Source of the DNA: Burkholderiales bacterium
Lineage (GTDB): Bacteria; Pseudomonadota; Gammaproteobacteria; Burkholderiales; Burkholderiaceae_F
Length of the DNA stretch: 7,961 nt
Reading direction: 5' to 3'
Assembly (NCBI GenBank): GCA_021205255.1
Contig: JAJPXW010000187.1
Coordinates: 328 to 8,288 of the forward strand
Part shown: piece by piece, positions 6,496 to 7,961 of the stretch
Position numbering within the stretch: the first letter of the stretch is position 1
How the letters are laid out: each line of letters opens with the position of its first letter
The notes under the pieces: generated by a model
The model's input: only the letters and a program-made list of their open reading frames with translations
Told to the model about the DNA's origin: nothing
The model's database searches: none
Program-made: the position numbers and the translations under genes

Positions 6496-6627
6496 ATGGA
6501 TCTATCAAAGCCAAATTGCTCTTTATGGCGATCTAGTTCAGGAAGTCTTAGGCAACAGACTTTCAGGCCTAGCTATCGTTCCTTACGGTTAAAGGAGTCA
6601 ATTAGGCTAGCTGGAGATTTCCGATGA
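6496..6627 (+). CDS. Candidate 43-residue leader peptide overlapping the initiator start (ATGA)
   Basis: ATG 6496 opens 43 codons ending in TGA 6625-6627, which shares bases with the initiator's ATG 6624-6626. A weak SD-like GGAA (6486-6489) precedes it. The product is Arg/Ser-rich (SLWRSSSGSLRQQTFRPSYR, about residues 10-29) with no known fold. The overlap is what one expects of a leader ORF whose translation delivers ribosomes to the next start or melts structure there, as tap and repY do for IncFII and IncI rep genes. There is no sequence similarity to those that I can see. A frame of this length can arise by chance, so confidence is limited. Confidence 0.3.
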   Translation: MDLSKPNCSLWRSSSGSLRQQTFRPSYRSLRLKESIRLAGDFR

Positions 6628-7961
6628 GCGTCAAACTTGTACTTGCACTAGCTAAATGCCACATAGGAAATCGTAGCGCAAAGGATGTATTGAGAGTTCT
6701 GTGTGACTATGCCGACGATGATGGAAAAAACTGCTTTCCATCCAAGGCAACCATTCTTGAGGAAGCGGAATTAGGATCGAACGCATTCTCCCCAGCACTG
6801 AAATATTTAGTGGAAAAAGGTTGGCTCCAATATAAAAAGCGCCATAAGGAAAGCAATCTCTACTTCCCTAACGCTAAACGGCTATACAAGGAAGCCGAGC
6901 ACAATAAAAAAGAAAAGCAAAGACTAAAACTGGAAGCCTATTCGGAAGCCGAAAAACTGCCTGGAGAATTTCCCAACTTTGAGGTGACATCACTAAATGC
7001 TGATGTCAGCAAACAGTTACATCAGCAAACAGTGATGTCAGCAAACAGTGATGTCAAAGATCACGGAACAGTGATGTCTAACATCACTAAACGCATATCT
7101 CAGACATCACTAAACAGTGACACAACCCAGTCAAATAACAAGTCAATAACTCTTCCAATTAGTAAGTCAAAAAATACATGTTTACGTGTGGATTCGTATG
7201 CGGATGATCCACAAGACACACTCAAACCACCAACCGAATCCACAGCCACTTCCCTAGGCAAGGAAGTAGGTTTGAATAATTCCAATCCAAAGCAAGAAAA
7301 TGTTGATCAATTCCCTTATGGTCAACAAAGCCACGTAGTATTGGCTACTTCCAATTTTTTCTTTAGCAGTACAAGTCCTTTATCTGCTTCTACTTCCTGT
7401 TCAGGCATTGTCAGCAATTATTGGGGCATTACGAACTGGCACTTCGATAGCACAAGCGCAAGGAGGGCAATAAAAGCAGGAGAAATTGAAGAGCTTTCAA
7501 GAAGTCTGAAAAATCAAGGGCTAGATCACCAAAGCTTTATTAACGGTCCAAAGCCAGCAATGGGAGAAGCGTTAACAGAATCCAGTGAACGCCAGCTTCC
7601 TGCGGCAAACCAAAAAGTTTCTGAAAATGCGCATTCTCTGAAGCAACAGTCTAATTTCCCATCCAGCGATGAAGGGACAGTCCAAAGCCAGGTCAGGATT
7701 CCTAAAGGTATGGCCATCAATCCCCGTACTTTTCACCAATACATTAAGGTGGACAAGCCCGATGACCTTGACGATGAGACTTGGACTGATTGGTGTGTTC
7801 AACGAATTGTACGAAAAAGAAGACTGACAGTCCACGTGATTAAAGGAATCCGCAACGCTATCAAGCAAAGCCGGATTGAACTTTCGCTTTACCAAGTCAT
7901 CACTTACATGCTTGAACGAGATTGGCTGTCCGTGAAAGCACCTTGGTTAGAACAAGTATTC
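6624..7961 (+). CDS. Lambda O-like replication initiator with intragenic iterons (partial, open at right edge)
   Basis: The frame is open from ATG 6624 through all 446 codons to the last base, so the stop is missing. GGAG (6613-6616) lies 7 nt upstream. Residues 1 to about 90 are a winged-helix domain of the HTH_36/replication-organizer kind (KCHIGNRSAKDVLRVLCDYA, then ILEEAELG and ALKYLVEKGWL). A charged helix (about 85-112) follows, then a long Ser/Asn/Thr/Gln-rich linker (about 113-340). The C-terminal segment (about 345-446) ends in a helical stretch with LSLYQVITYMLERDWLSVKA, reminiscent of the C-terminal part of phage-type replication organizers that recruit the helicase. The DNA for residues about 121-166 carries the iteron array, as lambda O carries its origin. 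The role is inferred: binding its own iterons and loading DnaB. A transcription regulator is the alternative, but the iterons and linker argue for an initiator. Its N-terminus is paralogous to both halves of the gene at 5572. Confidence 0.75.
   Translation, partial: MSVKLVLALAKCHIGNRSAKDVLRVLCDYADDDGKNCFPSKATILEEAELGSNAFSPALKYLVEKGWLQYKKRHKESNLYFPNAKRLYKEAEHNKKEKQRLKLEAYSEAEKLPGEFPNFEVTSLNADVSKQLHQQTVMSANSDVKDHGTVMSNITKRISQTSLNSDTTQSNNKSITLPISKSKNTCLRVDSYADDPQDTLKPPTESTATSLGKEVGLNNSNPKQENVDQFPYGQQSHVVLATSNFFFSSTSPLSASTSCSGIVSNYWGITNWHFDSTSARRAIKAGEIEELSRSLKNQGLDHQSFINGPKPAMGEALTESSERQLPAANQKVSENAHSLKQQSNFPSSDEGTVQSQVRIPKGMAINPRTFHQYIKVDKPDDLDDETWTDWCVQRIVRKRRLTVHVIKGIRNAIKQSRIELSLYQVITYMLERDWLSVKAPWLEQVF
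6985..7111. repeat. Iteron array, consensus AGTGATGTCA, inside the initiator gene
   Basis: Forward copies lie at 6999-7008 (8/10), 7031-7040 (exact), 7047-7056 (exact) and 7070-7079 (9/10). Reverse copies lie at 6985-6994 (exact complement), 7017-7026 (degenerate, 7/10), 7079-7088 (9/10) and 7102-7111 (9/10). A 16-bp unit, TGATGTCAGCAAACAG, starts at 7001 and 7033, with a variant at 7017 and a partial copy at 7049. The period of 16 is not a multiple of three, so the encoded peptide is not repetitive and selection must be on DNA. AGTGATGT and ACATCACT at 7070-7088 form an 8-bp inverted pair with a 3-bp spacer. Confidence 0.85.
7129..7176. repeat. AT-rich 12-bp repeats, candidate DNA-unwinding element
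   Basis: Read in steps of 12, the sequence gives AGTCAAATAACA (7129), AGTCAATAACTC (7141), a degenerate unit (7153) and AGTCAAAAAATA (7165). It lies directly after the iterons, where lambda-type and iteron plasmid origins have an easily melted AT-rich segment. It lies within the linker-coding part of the initiator gene. Confidence 0.45.
7187..7244. promoter_or_regulatory. Cluster of three DnaA-box-like sites
   Basis: TGATCCACA (7205-7213) matches the DnaA box TTATCCACA at 8 of 9 bases. GAATCCACA occurs at 7236-7244 and, exactly inverted, at 7187-7195 (7 of 9 each). All three share ATCCACA. The first and second sites face each other as a 7-bp inverted repeat with a 13-bp spacer. They follow the AT-rich repeats within the initiator gene. 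Confidence 0.45.

Larger units (their letters stand above)
6175..6623 (+). other. Leader region between the HTH gene and the initiator gene
   Basis: These 449 bp have no ORF above 60 codons but are dense in structure: a 54-codon ORF with a strong SD, a 13-bp hairpin within it, a promoter-like pair near 6376-6405, a perfect 9-bp inverted repeat at 6456-6483, a 43-codon ORF overlapping the next start codon, and competing short pairings just upstream of the initiator SD. No tRNA is visible. The layout resembles the RNA-controlled leaders of plasmid rep genes. Confidence 0.5.

Noticed and set aside
6541..6571. Full H-type pseudoknot
   Set aside because: With all pairs formed the connecting loops are 0-3 nt, too short to span the stems; kept only as alternative pairings.
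6985..7111. CRISPR array reading of the short repeats
   Set aside because: Units are about 10-16 bp, in both orientations, degenerate and with no uniform unique spacers; iterons fit better.
7572..7895. 107-codon open frame on the minus strand
   Set aside because: It is antisense to the initiator gene's 3' part, with no SD or family pattern.

Overview
The window looks like a piece of a conjugative or mobilizable element, most likely a plasmid, from a Gram-negative bacterium. The evidence is a run of P-type (VirB/Trb-like) type IV secretion genes with Sec signal peptides and a lytic transglycosylase, next to a replication-initiator-like gene. By eye the DNA is of moderate GC content and genes are preceded by ordinary Shine-Dalgarno (SD) sites. 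Proteobacteria are the natural guess, but the sequence alone does not place the host more precisely.

Left part (1-5003, minus strand). Six tightly packed genes are read right to left in the canonical virB order: a TrbM-like cysteine-rich exported protein, VirB1 transglycosylase, VirB2 pilin, VirB3, VirB4 ATPase, and the N-terminal 130 residues of VirB5, which runs off the left edge. Gaps are 5-23 bp and virB3/virB4 overlap, so this is one operon. VirB6-VirB11, the coupling protein and a relaxase would have to lie beyond the left edge. The VirB4 has a natural Glu-to-Ala change in its Walker B motif.

Middle (5004-5571). This is a divergent intergenic region with no convincing gene. It holds an 11-bp inverted repeat, of which one arm sits just upstream of the first secretion gene's start codon. 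It also holds a repeated CGGGCWTTTGA motif, short direct repeats and a palindrome, so it is a plausible divergent control region.

Right part (5572-7961, plus strand). A 200-residue protein is made of two tandem winged-helix-type domains. About 450 bp later comes a second gene, open to the right edge (446 codons), whose N-terminus is a third copy of the same domain. The second gene has the architecture of lambda O-type replication initiators: a DNA-binding N-terminus, a low-complexity linker and a C-terminal helical domain. The DNA encoding the linker carries eight or so copies of AGTGATGTCA in both orientations, four of them on a strict 16-bp period that ignores the reading frame. AT-rich 12-mers and three DnaA-box-like sites follow. 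I interpret this as an origin of replication buried inside its own initiator gene.

The 450 bp between the two plus-strand genes holds a 54-codon ORF with a strong SD and a 13-bp hairpin, a promoter, a second hairpin, and a 43-codon ORF whose TGA overlaps the initiator's ATG (ATGA). Together these resemble a translationally coupled, RNA-controlled rep leader. The best candidate for something not yet described is the combination of intragenic iteron origin, duplicated-domain paralogue and coupled leader ORF on a VirB-type element.
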